A DNA stretch of 55,173 nt from a gamma proteobacterium endosymbiont of Lamellibrachia anaximandri (GCA_016756855.1 JAESPD010000022.1:1-55173), one strand, 5' to 3'. Numbered from the stretch's first letter, positions 46,370 to 55,064 are shown. Notes: a model not told the origin generated them from the sequence alone. Translations and numbers: made by a program.

Positions 46370-47697
46370 TCCGCCTTCGAATCCCGACAATCTTGATTGC
46401 TGCTCTGGCTGGATGGATCTGCTTCGCGCCGGTCCGGGCGACTGATAGCCTATCTGAGCCACTCCCATCCCCTCTGACGCTGCAACAGGCACTGAGACTG
46501 GCCGATGGCGTGCATCCCGATCGGGAGCTGGCTGATGCGGCGCTGCAGCGCGCCCGCGCGGAGCAGTCCGGTGTCGATGCCAGCGATGACCTGCAGCTTG
46601 GTTTCGAGGCGGCCCTGAAGGTGGTCAACCCCTCGTACAACGCCGTCGATCAATCCAGCAACGACAGCTGGGCGAAACTGAAACTGAGCAAACGGCTGTA
46701 TGATTTTGGCCGCACCGACAATGCACTGGCCGCAGCGGATGCGGCACGACGAAGCGAGGAGTGGAATCTGCTGGATGTACGCCAACAGCGGCGACTGGAA
46801 GTGATGGCCAGATTCTTCGATGTGCTGCTGGCGGATCTGGAGTATGCGCGGGAGAATGAGGCGATGTCGATCGCCTTCGTCCGGTTGGACAAGGCTCGCA
46901 GCCGATCCGAACTGGGTGGAATCTCTGATCTGGAGCTGCTGCGGCTCGAAAACCTCTTTCAGAAGGTAAGGCGGCGAACCATCAGCAGCCAGAACAAGCA
47001 GCGTATTACCCGCTCGCGTCTCGCTATCAGTCTCAATCGTCCCGATGACCTGCCTGCCGATCTTGTTTCTCCCGACCTGCCTGTACTGTCGGTGCCTGAG
47101 AGTGTGGAAGCGCTGACCCAGCGTATTATTGATAGAAATCCCAGGTTGAAGTCGCTGCGTGCACAGATGGATGCAGCTGAGCAGCAGATGCGTGCAGCCA
47201 GGGCAGGCGACAATCCGATAATCCGCGGGGAAGTCGAAGCCGCCACCTATAATCGGGAGTTGGGGGGGCGTAATCCTCTGTCAGCGGCACTGGTGCTGGA
47301 GGTGCCGCTCTTTACCGGCAACCGGGTTGGTGCCGAGGTAGCCCTGGAGCGCGCCCATCTACGGGAGCGCCGGGCGGAGCTGGCGGTATTGGAGCTCGAT
47401 CTGCGGCAGTCGGCGCTGGAGCTCTGGCTGGAACTTGACCGGTTACGGGTAAGGCGGGAGGAGTTGGAGGTGACCGGGGACTTTCGTGATCTCTCTCTTG
47501 ATCGCAGCCGTACCCTCTACGATCTGGAGGTCTCCACCGACCTGGGTGATTCCATGGTCAGAATCTCCGACTGGCGCCTGCAGCAGGCTGAGACCGATTT
47601 TGAAATTGCGCTGGCGCATGCACGACTTGATGCATTGGCCGGGATGCTGTTGGATGAATTTGATATTACAGTGGGAAGTAAGGGGGAGGGGAAATGA
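46366..47697 (+). CDS. TolC-family outer-membrane efflux protein
   Basis: 443 residues from a GTG start that overlaps the preceding TGA. A signal peptide (to about 26, ICFAPVRATD) precedes two OEP repeats of long helical hairpins (PLTLQQALRLADGVHPDRE; RTISSQNKQRITRSRLAISLNRPDDLP in parts) and beta parts (NPLSAALVLEVPLFTGNRV). It forms an outer-membrane/periplasmic exit duct. Its stop overlaps the adaptor gene by 4 bp. No inner-membrane pump gene is adjacent. Confidence 0.88.
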   Translation: MIRLRIPTILIAALAGWICFAPVRATDSLSEPLPSPLTLQQALRLADGVHPDRELADAALQRARAEQSGVDASDDLQLGFEAALKVVNPSYNAVDQSSNDSWAKLKLSKRLYDFGRTDNALAAADAARRSEEWNLLDVRQQRRLEVMARFFDVLLADLEYARENEAMSIAFVRLDKARSRSELGGISDLELLRLENLFQKVRRRTISSQNKQRITRSRLAISLNRPDDLPADLVSPDLPVLSVPESVEALTQRIIDRNPRLKSLRAQMDAAEQQMRAARAGDNPIIRGEVEAATYNRELGGRNPLSAALVLEVPLFTGNRVGAEVALERAHLRERRAELAVLELDLRQSALELWLELDRLRVRREELEVTGDFRDLSLDRSRTLYDLEVSTDLGDSMVRISDWRLQQAETDFEIALAHARLDALAGMLLDEFDITVGSKGEGK

Positions 47698-48467
47698 AAA
47701 GAATGATTCGTGTAGCTATCTGTTGTGGACTGCTCTTTTGCGGCACATTGCAGGCCCAGGATCTGGAGGCCCAGTTGGAGTGGCAGCAACGGGTGGAGTT
47801 GGGAACTGTGGTGAACGGGATCGTGGGCCGGGTCAATGTGACGGCAGGCGAGCCGGTTATCCGGGGGGCTTTGCTGGTCGAGTTGGACCAACGGCCGTTG
47901 CAAGCCAGGTTGGTAAAGGCAGTAGCGCAGAAAGAGGCAGCCAAGCAACAGATGGATGAGGCCAAGCGGGAGTTGGACCGCTCCCTGGAACTCTACGATC
48001 GAACATTGCTCTCTGACCATGAGCGGCAGCTTGCTGAGATCGATGCAGCAAAAGCGGATGCCTATCTGCGTGCAGTCGAGGCGGAGCTGATTCTGGTAAA
48101 ACTTGCACGTGAGTACAGCCGCATCAAGGCGCCGTTCAACGGCCGGGTGCTGGTGGTGAACGTCCAGCAGGGACAGGCTGTGGTCAACCATCTGCAGATC
48201 ATGCCGTTGGTGGTAATGGTCAATGATCGGGAGATGAAAGCGGTGACTGCCGTTGACAGTGAAATGGCAGCAAGGCTGCAGCCGGGGCAGGCAGCCAAGG
48301 TCGGTGTTCACGGCAAATGGCTGCCGGGGGTAATTCAGTCCGTCGGGTTGGAGCCATTGGCGGGTAGCGGGATGCCACGTCACTACCGTCTCGTAGTCGT
48401 CTTCAAGACCCCGAAGGGGCAGCAGTTGCGTCTTGGTGAGAAAGCCGTGGTGAGAATCAATGGGTAA
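47694..48467 (+). CDS. Membrane-fusion (HlyD/RND-type) periplasmic adaptor
   Basis: 257 residues with a signal peptide (to about 21, CGTLQAQ). The lipoyl half-motifs are VNGIVGRVNVTAGEPV and YSRIKAPFNGRVLVVNVQQGQAV, separated by a coiled-coil hairpin (about 65-130), with a beta-barrel domain after. It is short for an adaptor (typical 330-400), lacking the membrane-proximal domain. It is coupled to the TolC-like gene; the pump partner is not in the window. The acylphosphatase gene starts inside its last codons. Confidence 0.86.
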   Translation: MKRMIRVAICCGLLFCGTLQAQDLEAQLEWQQRVELGTVVNGIVGRVNVTAGEPVIRGALLVELDQRPLQARLVKAVAQKEAAKQQMDEAKRELDRSLELYDRTLLSDHERQLAEIDAAKADAYLRAVEAELILVKLAREYSRIKAPFNGRVLVVNVQQGQAVVNHLQIMPLVVMVNDREMKAVTAVDSEMAARLQPGQAAKVGVHGKWLPGVIQSVGLEPLAGSGMPRHYRLVVVFKTPKGQQLRLGEKAVVRING

Positions 48468-48753
48468 AGCCGTGCAAACAGCACACCCGGTCTGTGTCCG
48501 CTGTCTTGTGGCGGGTCGGGTGCAGGGGGTCTTCTTTCGGGCCAGTGCCCGTTACGAGGCGCAGAGAAGGGGCATCACCGGATATGCAAAAAATCTTCAT
48601 GACGGCCGAGTCGAAGTGATTGCCTGCGGTGATCCAGAGGCAATCAATGAACTGCGAGACTGGTTGCGTCAGGGACCGGCCAATGCCGATGTTTCTGGCG
48701 TTGCCTGTGAGAACCTGCATTTCCAGGAGTATTCCCACTTCTCAATCACCTAA
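48460..48753 (+). CDS. Acylphosphatase
   Basis: 97 residues. The phosphate loop GRVQGVFFRAS with catalytic Arg, and the Asn in GYAKNLHDGRVEVIACG, are both present. It hydrolyses acyl phosphates such as acetyl phosphate or carbamoyl phosphate. It overlaps the adaptor gene by 8 bp. One N-terminal Cys (HPVCVRCLVAG) pair is unusual but not catalytic. Confidence 0.93.
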   Translation: MGKAVQTAHPVCVRCLVAGRVQGVFFRASARYEAQRRGITGYAKNLHDGRVEVIACGDPEAINELRDWLRQGPANADVSGVACENLHFQEYSHFSIT

Positions 48754-48828
48754 CCGCATAGTACACCGTCCACATGGACGGAATTGTGCTCAATCAGAAA
48801 CTCAAGTTTCGGAATTCAACTCCTTTCC

Positions 48829-48917
48829 GTAGGCCGGTTCAAGCGTAGCGGAACCGGCGACCCGTATCATTCTGCCATAACCTGAATGCCCGATCCGCTA
48901 CGCTTGATCGGGCCTAC
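48829..48917. repeat. REP-like palindromic doublet (copy 2)
   Basis: Left half GTAGGCCGGTTCAAGCGTAG then CGGAACCGGC; right half GCCCGATCCGCTACGCTTGA then TCGGGCCTAC. The arms are near-perfect complements of each other around a 29 bp spacer. It lies between the convergent acylphosphatase and YG-rich protein genes and may act as a bidirectional transcript end. Same element as 8527-8612 and 52913-52944. Confidence 0.8.
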
Positions 48918-48950
48918 CGGCAGTTTGAACTCCGAAGCGTGAGTAGAAAG

Positions 48951-50027
48951 TTACTGCTGCTGAGGGGCTGCCGGGACGTCCACACTCCCATTGGTCGCAT
49001 CGGTTGCGGTCTCCTCCATCGGACGGAAGACGGCGGGTTGCCCGTTGGCCAGGGTGGCTGTCTTCTGTTCCTCCTTGACGACAGGCGCTGTGGGAACCGC
49101 CGCTGTCTCTTGAGCCTGAGCCATAGGGGCCGGCTCCGGGTAGCTGAGAGGGGCTAGAGGTTCCTGGAAAGCAGGAGCAGGAGTCGGCGCTGTGGGGGGC
49201 TCAATCGGCGCGGATTGTGATACCACTGGCGCCATTGGCTGCGGCATCTCAATTGGTGGGGGTGTCATCTCACCAGTCGCTGCCGGTTGCATAGGACGAT
49301 AACTGTATTCGCCCGGAGGAGTGTAATCGCTTTGCGGCGGCTGTGGTGGTGCGTAGCTGGGGTATTGCGGATAAGTTTGGCTGCTGCCGCTGGTTCCGTA
49401 GTCGTAGCTCGGTGCATATTGCTGTTGTGGAGCTGTGTCATAAGTTGGCGGGTTATAGGCCGGCGCTCTGTAGACGGGTTGCTGCTCACGATATGGCTGG
49501 GTGGTTGCGTAGTCGTTGTATTGTTGCGGATAGCCGCCCTGAGGGGGGGCATTGTAGTAGCTGGGGCTGTTTCCGTAGGGAGCATAGCCGCTGCCAGGCT
49601 GAGCGCCATACCCGTAGGCCGGTGGCGCCTGGTAGGCCGGTGCACCGCCATACCCGTAGCCATATCCCTGATTATAATTTGGTTGTTGTGCGGGATAGTA
49701 GGGTTCCGGGTAGCGGTCTTCACGCCGATTGGAATTGAACATGTTATTCATGGGGTTTGGCGCCCCCGTCATCATGTTCATCGGATTCATATTGAACTGT
49801 CTGTTGTTGTTCCGGTTGTCGCCGCGATATGCCGGAGCGGCGTATTGAGGCGTTTGTGTGCCGTAGCCTTGAGCGCCATAAACCGGCTCGTTGTAGGCGG
49901 GCGCCTGCTGTCCCATTGCGGAAGGATTGTCATAGTATCCCCCCTGTGTGGGATAGCCCTCGTCAGACTGCGCATTTGACAGGCAGAACGTAGTGATACA
50001 GGCGGTGAGCCATAGTTCACGCTTCAT
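48951..50027 (-). CDS. Secreted low-complexity Tyr/Gly/Gln/Pro-rich protein
   Basis: 358 residues with a signal peptide (about 1-19, MKRELWLTACITTFCLSNA). The rest has almost no hydrophobic core. Residues about 20-245 are rich in Tyr, Gly, Gln, Asn and Pro (AYNEPVYGAQGYGTQTPQY; NYNQGYGYGYGGAPAY), and residues about 245-358 in Pro, Ala, Glu and Thr. There are no Cys residues in the mature part. This is a disordered, prion-like composition. Start ATG has a strong GAGGAGTG site. A divergent sfsA follows. It could be a surface, matrix or envelope linker protein; no family was recognised. Confidence 0.8.
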   Translation of the reverse strand: MKRELWLTACITTFCLSNAQSDEGYPTQGGYYDNPSAMGQQAPAYNEPVYGAQGYGTQTPQYAAPAYRGDNRNNNRQFNMNPMNMMTGAPNPMNNMFNSNRREDRYPEPYYPAQQPNYNQGYGYGYGGAPAYQAPPAYGYGAQPGSGYAPYGNSPSYYNAPPQGGYPQQYNDYATTQPYREQQPVYRAPAYNPPTYDTAPQQQYAPSYDYGTSGSSQTYPQYPSYAPPQPPQSDYTPPGEYSYRPMQPAATGEMTPPPIEMPQPMAPVVSQSAPIEPPTAPTPAPAFQEPLAPLSYPEPAPMAQAQETAAVPTAPVVKEEQKTATLANGQPAVFRPMEETATDATNGSVDVPAAPQQQ

Positions 50028-50138
50028 TATTCACTCCTCTTCAGAGAGTTTTTCCGTTGATTCGGCGAAGACCCTAATATAAGCCCCAGCCGTGGTCGTG
50101 TAAAATTAGGGATTGCCCTAGGAGACCGAGTCAGGCCC

Positions 50139-50852
50139 ATGTTGCTTCCACTACTCACCAACGGACATATACTAAAACGCTACAAACGATTTCTGGCGGA
50201 TGTCGAATTGACCGATGGTTCCGTAGTAACCGCCCATTGTCCCAATACCGGTAGTATGCGTGGATGCTGGGAGCCTGGAGCGCTGGTACAGATCAGCCAC
50301 AGTGACAATCCGCGCCGTAAGCTTGCCTGGACGCTTGAACGGGTGGATATGGGCACAGGCTGGATCGGCGTACATACAGGCCGGACGAATCCGGTGATCA
50401 GCGAGGCGTTGCGTGAAGGGTTGATCCCAGGTCTGGAGGGGTACCGGGATGTGCGGACTGAAGTGACCTTCGAGGCACCGGGTTTTCCCCGTTCCCGCTT
50501 CGATATGTTTCTGAGTAATGGCCCGGCGGCGGATGTCTGGGTCGAGGTCAAAAATGTCACGCTCTGGGAGGGGGGTGAGTCACTCAGTTTCCCGGATGCG
50601 GTCACTGCGCGTGGGTTGAAACATCTTGAGCTACTCGCGGAGGCCTGCAGCCAGGGTTATCGTGGCGTGATGATCTATGCGCTCAATCGGCCGGAGGGGA
50701 CGTGTTTCCGCCCAGCCGATGAGATCGATCCCGTATATGGAAAAACGCTGCGCAGGGTGGTCGAGGCTGGTGTTGAAGTGGTGGCCGTGCGTATTCTGCA
50801 TCTGCCGCAGGCGATGAAGGTGGGTGATCCGGTAGCGGTGGATTTGAGTTGA
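50139..50852 (+). CDS. sfsA: SfsA sugar fermentation stimulation protein
   Basis: 237 residues. The N-terminal OB-like part KRYKRFLADVELTDG and HCPNTGSMRGC, and the nuclease-like part SRFDMFLSN, VWVEVKNVTLW and FPDAVTARGLKHLEL, are all SfsA signatures. It is described as a sugar fermentation regulator/DNA-binding protein; the Asp/Glu-x-Lys core resembles restriction-type nucleases. It converges on cpdA with 39 bp between. Confidence 0.95.
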   Translation: MLLPLLTNGHILKRYKRFLADVELTDGSVVTAHCPNTGSMRGCWEPGALVQISHSDNPRRKLAWTLERVDMGTGWIGVHTGRTNPVISEALREGLIPGLEGYRDVRTEVTFEAPGFPRSRFDMFLSNGPAADVWVEVKNVTLWEGGESLSFPDAVTARGLKHLELLAEACSQGYRGVMIYALNRPEGTCFRPADEIDPVYGKTLRRVVEAGVEVVAVRILHLPQAMKVGDPVAVDLS

Positions 50853-50891
50853 AGTTTCATACGGGATCGAAAAGCAGCAGGGATGTTTGGT

Positions 50892-51719
50892 TCAATAGCC
50901 GCTGGAATTGAACTCCACACCCTCGGGCATTTCCGGCAGTAATTCCACGCCGCTACGGATTTCACCATCCGGCAACAGGGCGAGCCAGCGATAACCCGGG
51001 GGGGTGTCGGCAAGACCGAATTTGTCCTGGCCTGCGATGAACTGGATACAGGTAGAGGGCGAACCAAGCAGCAACAGGTTGTGGTAGTTGCGCTCAAATT
51101 CCTGGTGGATATGGCCGCATAGGATGCCTTTCACCTGTTGGTGTTTTGCCAGCAGTTTGAAGAGCGGTTCAGGATTGTTCAGGGCCATGCTATCCATCCA
51201 TGCGCTGTCCACCGGAATCGGATGGTGATGCATGCAGATCAGCGTATGCTTGTCCGGGTGTTTTTGCAGTTCATCCTCAAGCAGTTCCAGCTGACTCTCA
51301 TCGAGATGGCCACCGGGCTTCTTGGGGATGGTGGAGTCCAGAAAGATCAGTGACCAGCCTCCCTGCTGTGTGCTGGGAATGGTGGAGATGCCGTCCTGAT
51401 TCAACAAGCGGGCCATAATTTCGGGAATGTCGTGGTTCCCGGGCAGGCAGAAGGTTGGCGCGCCGAATCCGGCAAACTGCTCCCTGAGCCGCCGGTAGCC
51501 GGTCTCAGAAGCGTCGTGAACCAGATCGCCGGTGGCAAGGATCATGTCGGGAGTCCCCATCTGCTCCAGCGCCATTGCCGAGACCAGGTTGAGTGTCTCC
51601 TGTGTATTCAAGCCGAGCAGACAGCGCGAGGTGTCAGCATAGAGATGAAAGTCCGTCAGCTGCAGTACTTTCAGGCTGCCTTCAGGCAGGTTTTGGAATG
51701 TGTTGGTGTCTGCGGACAT
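50892..51719 (-). CDS. cpdA: 3',5'-cyclic-AMP phosphodiesterase CpdA
   Basis: 275 residues, class III phosphodiesterase with a bimetal calcineurin-like site: LTDFHLY, ATGDLVHD, LPGNHDIP, CMHHHPIP and GHIHQE appear in order. It lowers cAMP and so tunes Crp-dependent genes. Divergent from oxyR across 235 bp with repeats (listed separately). Confidence 0.93.
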   Translation of the reverse strand: MSADTNTFQNLPEGSLKVLQLTDFHLYADTSRCLLGLNTQETLNLVSAMALEQMGTPDMILATGDLVHDASETGYRRLREQFAGFGAPTFCLPGNHDIPEIMARLLNQDGISTIPSTQQGGWSLIFLDSTIPKKPGGHLDESQLELLEDELQKHPDKHTLICMHHHPIPVDSAWMDSMALNNPEPLFKLLAKHQQVKGILCGHIHQEFERNYHNLLLLGSPSTCIQFIAGQDKFGLADTPPGYRWLALLPDGEIRSGVELLPEMPEGVEFNSSGY

Positions 51720-51783
51720 CGGTGACGGTTGGTCAAGCCTTGAAAGTTCTGGTTACCGGGCATACTCCGGCGAACCCTTGTAA

Positions 51784-51826
51784 AACAGATTTTCAGTCTG
51801 ATTATAGTAGTCTAATAAAATCTGTT
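51784..51826. promoter_or_regulatory. Perfect 10 bp inverted repeat in the cpdA-oxyR spacer
   Basis: AACAGATTTT at 51784-51793 and AAAATCTGTT at 51817-51826 are exact reverse complements with a 23 bp centre that itself has AGTCTGATTAT and AGTCTAATAA direct repeats. It lies 65 bp upstream of the cpdA start. It may be an operator or a hairpin; no known motif is matched. Confidence 0.5.
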
Positions 51827-51860
51827 GAAACAATGAAGCGGGTGCGCTTTTTATGAAAAA

Positions 51861-51890
51861 TGTGCATTAGATTCTGTTTATTGTGCATAA
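51861..51890. promoter_or_regulatory. Direct repeat TGTGCAT(T/A)A upstream of oxyR
   Basis: TGTGCATTA (51861-51869) and TGTGCATAA (51882-51890) are 21 bp apart, two helical turns, and 65-94 bp upstream of the oxyR ATG. This spacing suits a dimeric or tetrameric regulator such as a LysR-type protein, possibly OxyR itself, but it does not match the E. coli OxyR consensus. Confidence 0.35.
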
Positions 51891-51954
51891 TTTAACCATT
51901 ATTGTGGGCTTTAGTACTGATGCATGCCTATTTTTTCCTTAAGGCCAGTTTACC

Positions 51955-52881
51955 ATGACCCTGAATGAACTCCGATACATTGTAGCTGTTGCGCGTGAGC
52001 GTCACTTTGGGCGTGCTGCGGAAGGCTGTTTTGTCAGCCAACCGACCTTGAGCGTGGCAGTGAAAAAACTGGAGGCGGATCTGGGAATCAGTCTGTTCGA
52101 ACGTGGTCTGGGTGAAGTTACACTGACACCGGCGGGTGAACGCATCGTTGTTCAGGCTCAGAGGGTGCTGGAGGAGGCTGGTTTCATCCGAACCCTGGCA
52201 ATGCAGAGTAAAGATCAACTGGTGGATCCCTTACGGGTTGGTGCCATCTACACCATTGGTCCCTACCTTTTTCCCCATCTGATTCCTGAACTGACCCGGC
52301 GGGTCTCCAGGATGCCGCTGGTCATTCGGGAAAACTTCACCGCAGTGCTGTCAGAGCAGCTGAAACAGGGTGAATTGGATGTGGTTATCATCTCGCTTCC
52401 CTATGATGAACCGGGCATTCAGACCCGGCCACTCTATGATGAGCCCTTTTCCGTGCTACTGCCCGTAGCGCATCGGCTGACTGAGTTGGATGCCATCTCC
52501 ACCGCCGATCTCAGCGAGGAGAGCGTGCTTCTGCTGGGTGATGGGCACTGCTTCCGCGATCAGGTGCTGCAAGTCTGTCCGGGCTGTCTGCAGCCCAGTT
52601 CCAGTGAAGGCAGCTTGCAACGCAATATGGAAGGGGGTTCTTTGGAGACCATCCGCTACATGGTCGCGGGTGGTATCGGGATAACCGTGTTGCCGGATAC
52701 AGCAATCAACCCAAATCCTACATCGGATGAATTGGTCACTACTCGCCCCTTCAAGGGAGATCCCCCCTATCGCCGGGTCGCCCTTGCCTGGCGCAAGAGT
52801 TTCCCCCGCCCGGAAGCTGTCGATCTGCTCTGGGAGACGATACGGGCCTGCCCGATTCGAGGTGTTTCTCTGGTCGAGTAG
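51955..52881 (+). CDS. oxyR: Hydrogen-peroxide sensing LysR-type regulator OxyR
   Basis: 308 residues. N-terminal winged helix (LRYIVAVARERHFGRAAEGC; SQPTLSVAVKKLEADLG) and a substrate-binding-like domain. The redox pair is exact: Cys199 in GHCFRD and Cys208 in VCPGC, which form the disulfide upon peroxide oxidation. A third Cys lies at 211. Targets are expected to include catalase and peroxidase genes; none lies in the window. Confidence 0.93.
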   Translation: MTLNELRYIVAVARERHFGRAAEGCFVSQPTLSVAVKKLEADLGISLFERGLGEVTLTPAGERIVVQAQRVLEEAGFIRTLAMQSKDQLVDPLRVGAIYTIGPYLFPHLIPELTRRVSRMPLVIRENFTAVLSEQLKQGELDVVIISLPYDEPGIQTRPLYDEPFSVLLPVAHRLTELDAISTADLSEESVLLLGDGHCFRDQVLQVCPGCLQPSSSEGSLQRNMEGGSLETIRYMVAGGIGITVLPDTAINPNPTSDELVTTRPFKGDPPYRRVALAWRKSFPRPEAVDLLWETIRACPIRGVSLVE

Positions 52882-52912
52882 TCGCGCAAGCCTCAACAGA
52901 ATTCCGCCGGGT

Positions 52913-52944
52913 GTAGGTCGGTTCAAGCGCAGCGGAACCGGCAA
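52913..52944. repeat. REP-like single palindrome (copy 3)
   Basis: GTAGGTCGGTTCAAGCGCAG then CGGAACCGGCAA, 32 bp after oxyR. It matches the left arms of the doublets at 8527 and 48829 with few changes. It can form a hairpin (CCGGTTC/GAACCGG type) and may end the oxyR transcript. Confidence 0.75.
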
Positions 52945-53124
52945 CTCTTGCGCCCTGCGGATATGAAAACTCGGGGATCACTTTTTATAATGTGAACTGA
53001 GTCACAAAAAGACACTGCTGGATGGGGTTTTTCTTCCCTTCCCGTGTTATCTATTCCAGCGCGAACCGGGAATGTTCGCCAGACAGGGATTTGATGCAGC
53101 GTCATCAAAGCAAAAAAACAGTAC

Positions 53125-54672
53125 ATGGACAGTATGAAAAAGAATAATATCGGACTGGATATTCTGGCCCTGCTTGCCGGCATGGCTCTGGTTTTCGCCT
53201 TTGCCCCCTTTGATCTGCCGTGGCTGGCGCTGGTCTCCTTTGCTGCCCTGTTTCTGATCTGGAGCCGTCCAACACCCCTACGTGCCGCATGGCGCGGTTT
53301 TCTCTTCGGTTCGGCCTTCTACGGTGTGGGTCTTCATTGGCTCTTCAGCACACTGGGTGGGGTTGACGAGAGCTTTCTGCCGATACTCACTATTGCCATG
53401 ACAGGTCTGGTCCTGGCTAACATCTGCCTTCCCGGCGTTTGCGGTTATATCTATGTCAGCTTGAGTCGACAAAGAGCACCTTTGATATCTGTTCTGCTGT
53501 TTGCTTCGGTCTGGACACTCGGTGAATGGGTCAGAACCTGGTGGATGAGCGGTTTCCCCCACTACATGGCGGGTTACGGCTTTATCGACACTCCGCTGGC
53601 AGGGTTTGCCCCATACATTGGCGTCCTGGGTCTAACTTTTCTTGTTTTACTGGCGGGTGGTTTGCTCGCGTTGGTGCTGATCGGTCCGGGGAAAAAGATG
53701 AGGCTGTCGGCATCAGCCGCACTCTTGTCGCTAATCCTGTCAGGAACTTTCTTGGGACATCTGGAATGGACTCAGCCAGTATCCAAACCGCTTGAAGTGC
53801 GTCTGATACATGGAAATCAGAATGAGGAGCGGAAGTTTCGGCGCTACAAGGTGACTGATACCATCGAACGCTATCTGGCGATGAGCCAGGTGGAGCCTCG
53901 TCCGGATCTTGTATTGTGGCATGAGTCCTCAGTGGCCTACGAACTGAAGGGCGTCTACCGTTTTCTGGATGCGCAGGCGGACAGCTTGCGTGAAGCGGGG
54001 ACAGAGCTGCTGCTGGGCAGCTATATCGAACGTGACGGCAAATCTTATAACGCCCTGTTTGTCGGCGCGGAACCCAAACTTCGCTATATAAAACGTCACT
54101 TGATCCCCTTTGGCGAGTTTACCCCCGATATCCCGTTTTTGAGCGATATGGGAGATATGCCCAATGTCGAAATGGACTCTCTGACAAGTGGACCGCCAGA
54201 GCAGGGACTGCTGGAGATAAAAGGCGTACCACTGGCCAGTTCCATCTGCTTCGAAAATCACTTCGGCAACGAATTACGGCATGAGTGGAAAGATGCGCAA
54301 CTACTTGTGCATGTGAGCGATGTGAGTTGGTTCGAAGAGACGTGGTTACCAGAGCAGGCCCTGCAGATAGCCAGAATGCGGGTGCTGGAGAGCGGCAAGC
54401 CCATGCTGCATGCCACCAATAAGGGGATCAGCGCCATTATCGGCCCTCGCGGGGGGCTCATTGAGACCCGAAGGGGGGGAGAGAGCTGGTTCGACGGCAG
54501 CATACAGCCCAGACGCGGTCAGACCCCCTATACGGTCTGGGGTGAGTGGCCTCTGCTGCTACTGACGTTTACTCTCCTGCTGCTTGCGCTGGCAGCAAAG
54601 ATACGGATTATTCGATATACGTCATTTTCAACACATAAAACTTCGATGCCTGTTGCGTCGGTGGTTGAATAA
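53125..54672 (+). CDS. Apolipoprotein N-acyltransferase-like protein (Lnt family)
   Basis: 515 residues. About six N-terminal membrane helices (to about 205), a nitrilase-like periplasmic domain (about 225-475), and a last helix near 490. The catalytic triad is present: Glu267 (LVLWHESS), Lys323 (YIKRHLIPFGEF) and Cys375 (SSICFENHFG). HVSDVSWFEETWLPEQALQIARMRVLESG fits the Lnt block in parts, and TNKGISAIIGPRG follows. Lnt adds the third acyl chain to lipoproteins. It is somewhat divergent (WHE instead of WPE) and is not beside ybeX, the usual lnt neighbour, so it may be a second copy. ATG 53134 is an alternative start. Confidence 0.88.
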   Translation: MDSMKKNNIGLDILALLAGMALVFAFAPFDLPWLALVSFAALFLIWSRPTPLRAAWRGFLFGSAFYGVGLHWLFSTLGGVDESFLPILTIAMTGLVLANICLPGVCGYIYVSLSRQRAPLISVLLFASVWTLGEWVRTWWMSGFPHYMAGYGFIDTPLAGFAPYIGVLGLTFLVLLAGGLLALVLIGPGKKMRLSASAALLSLILSGTFLGHLEWTQPVSKPLEVRLIHGNQNEERKFRRYKVTDTIERYLAMSQVEPRPDLVLWHESSVAYELKGVYRFLDAQADSLREAGTELLLGSYIERDGKSYNALFVGAEPKLRYIKRHLIPFGEFTPDIPFLSDMGDMPNVEMDSLTSGPPEQGLLEIKGVPLASSICFENHFGNELRHEWKDAQLLVHVSDVSWFEETWLPEQALQIARMRVLESGKPMLHATNKGISAIIGPRGGLIETRRGGESWFDGSIQPRRGQTPYTVWGEWPLLLLTFTLLLLALAAKIRIIRYTSFSTHKTSMPVASVVE

Positions 54673-54692
54673 ACAAAAATGGAAAACAGAGA

Positions 54693-55064
54693 ATGAAGAG
54701 ACCGATCGTAATTATTGGGGCGAGTGTTATCTCCGTTATAGCGGTGTTAGTTATTGCAATGAATACCGGTGAGATTGAGCCGGTGGCAGTTGAAGAAACG
54801 GTCGCACTGCCGGAACGAACACTACGTAATGTGGTAAAGGATTTCCTGCAAATTGAGGTTGACGCATCTGAAGGTCCGGCCAGTGAACTTGCTGTGGGCG
54901 AACTGCGAAAAGAGCAAGACCGCCTGGTGGTGAATGACGCACTCCCCCCTGCGGCGGAAACATTACGAACCTCGGTGGAAGAGATGCGGCTGGAGGTTGA
55001 ACGGATCAACCAGGAAGCGGAGGAAGCGGAAGGCCGGGTGGGTGACAAGGATGGTGTGCCGTAG
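54693..55064 (+). CDS. Small membrane-anchored coiled-coil protein
   Basis: 123 residues. One N-terminal helix (VIIGASVISVIAVLVIAM), then an acidic periplasmic part with a predicted coiled coil at about 90-115 (EEMRLEVERINQEAEEAEG). No known family. It starts 20 bp after the lnt-like gene with an ACAGAGA ribosome site, so it is probably co-transcribed. The signal helix has no lipobox Cys, so it is an anchored rather than lipidated protein. Its function may relate to the acyltransferase, by position only. Confidence 0.65.
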   Translation: MKRPIVIIGASVISVIAVLVIAMNTGEIEPVAVEETVALPERTLRNVVKDFLQIEVDASEGPASELAVGELRKEQDRLVVNDALPPAAETLRTSVEEMRLEVERINQEAEEAEGRVGDKDGVP

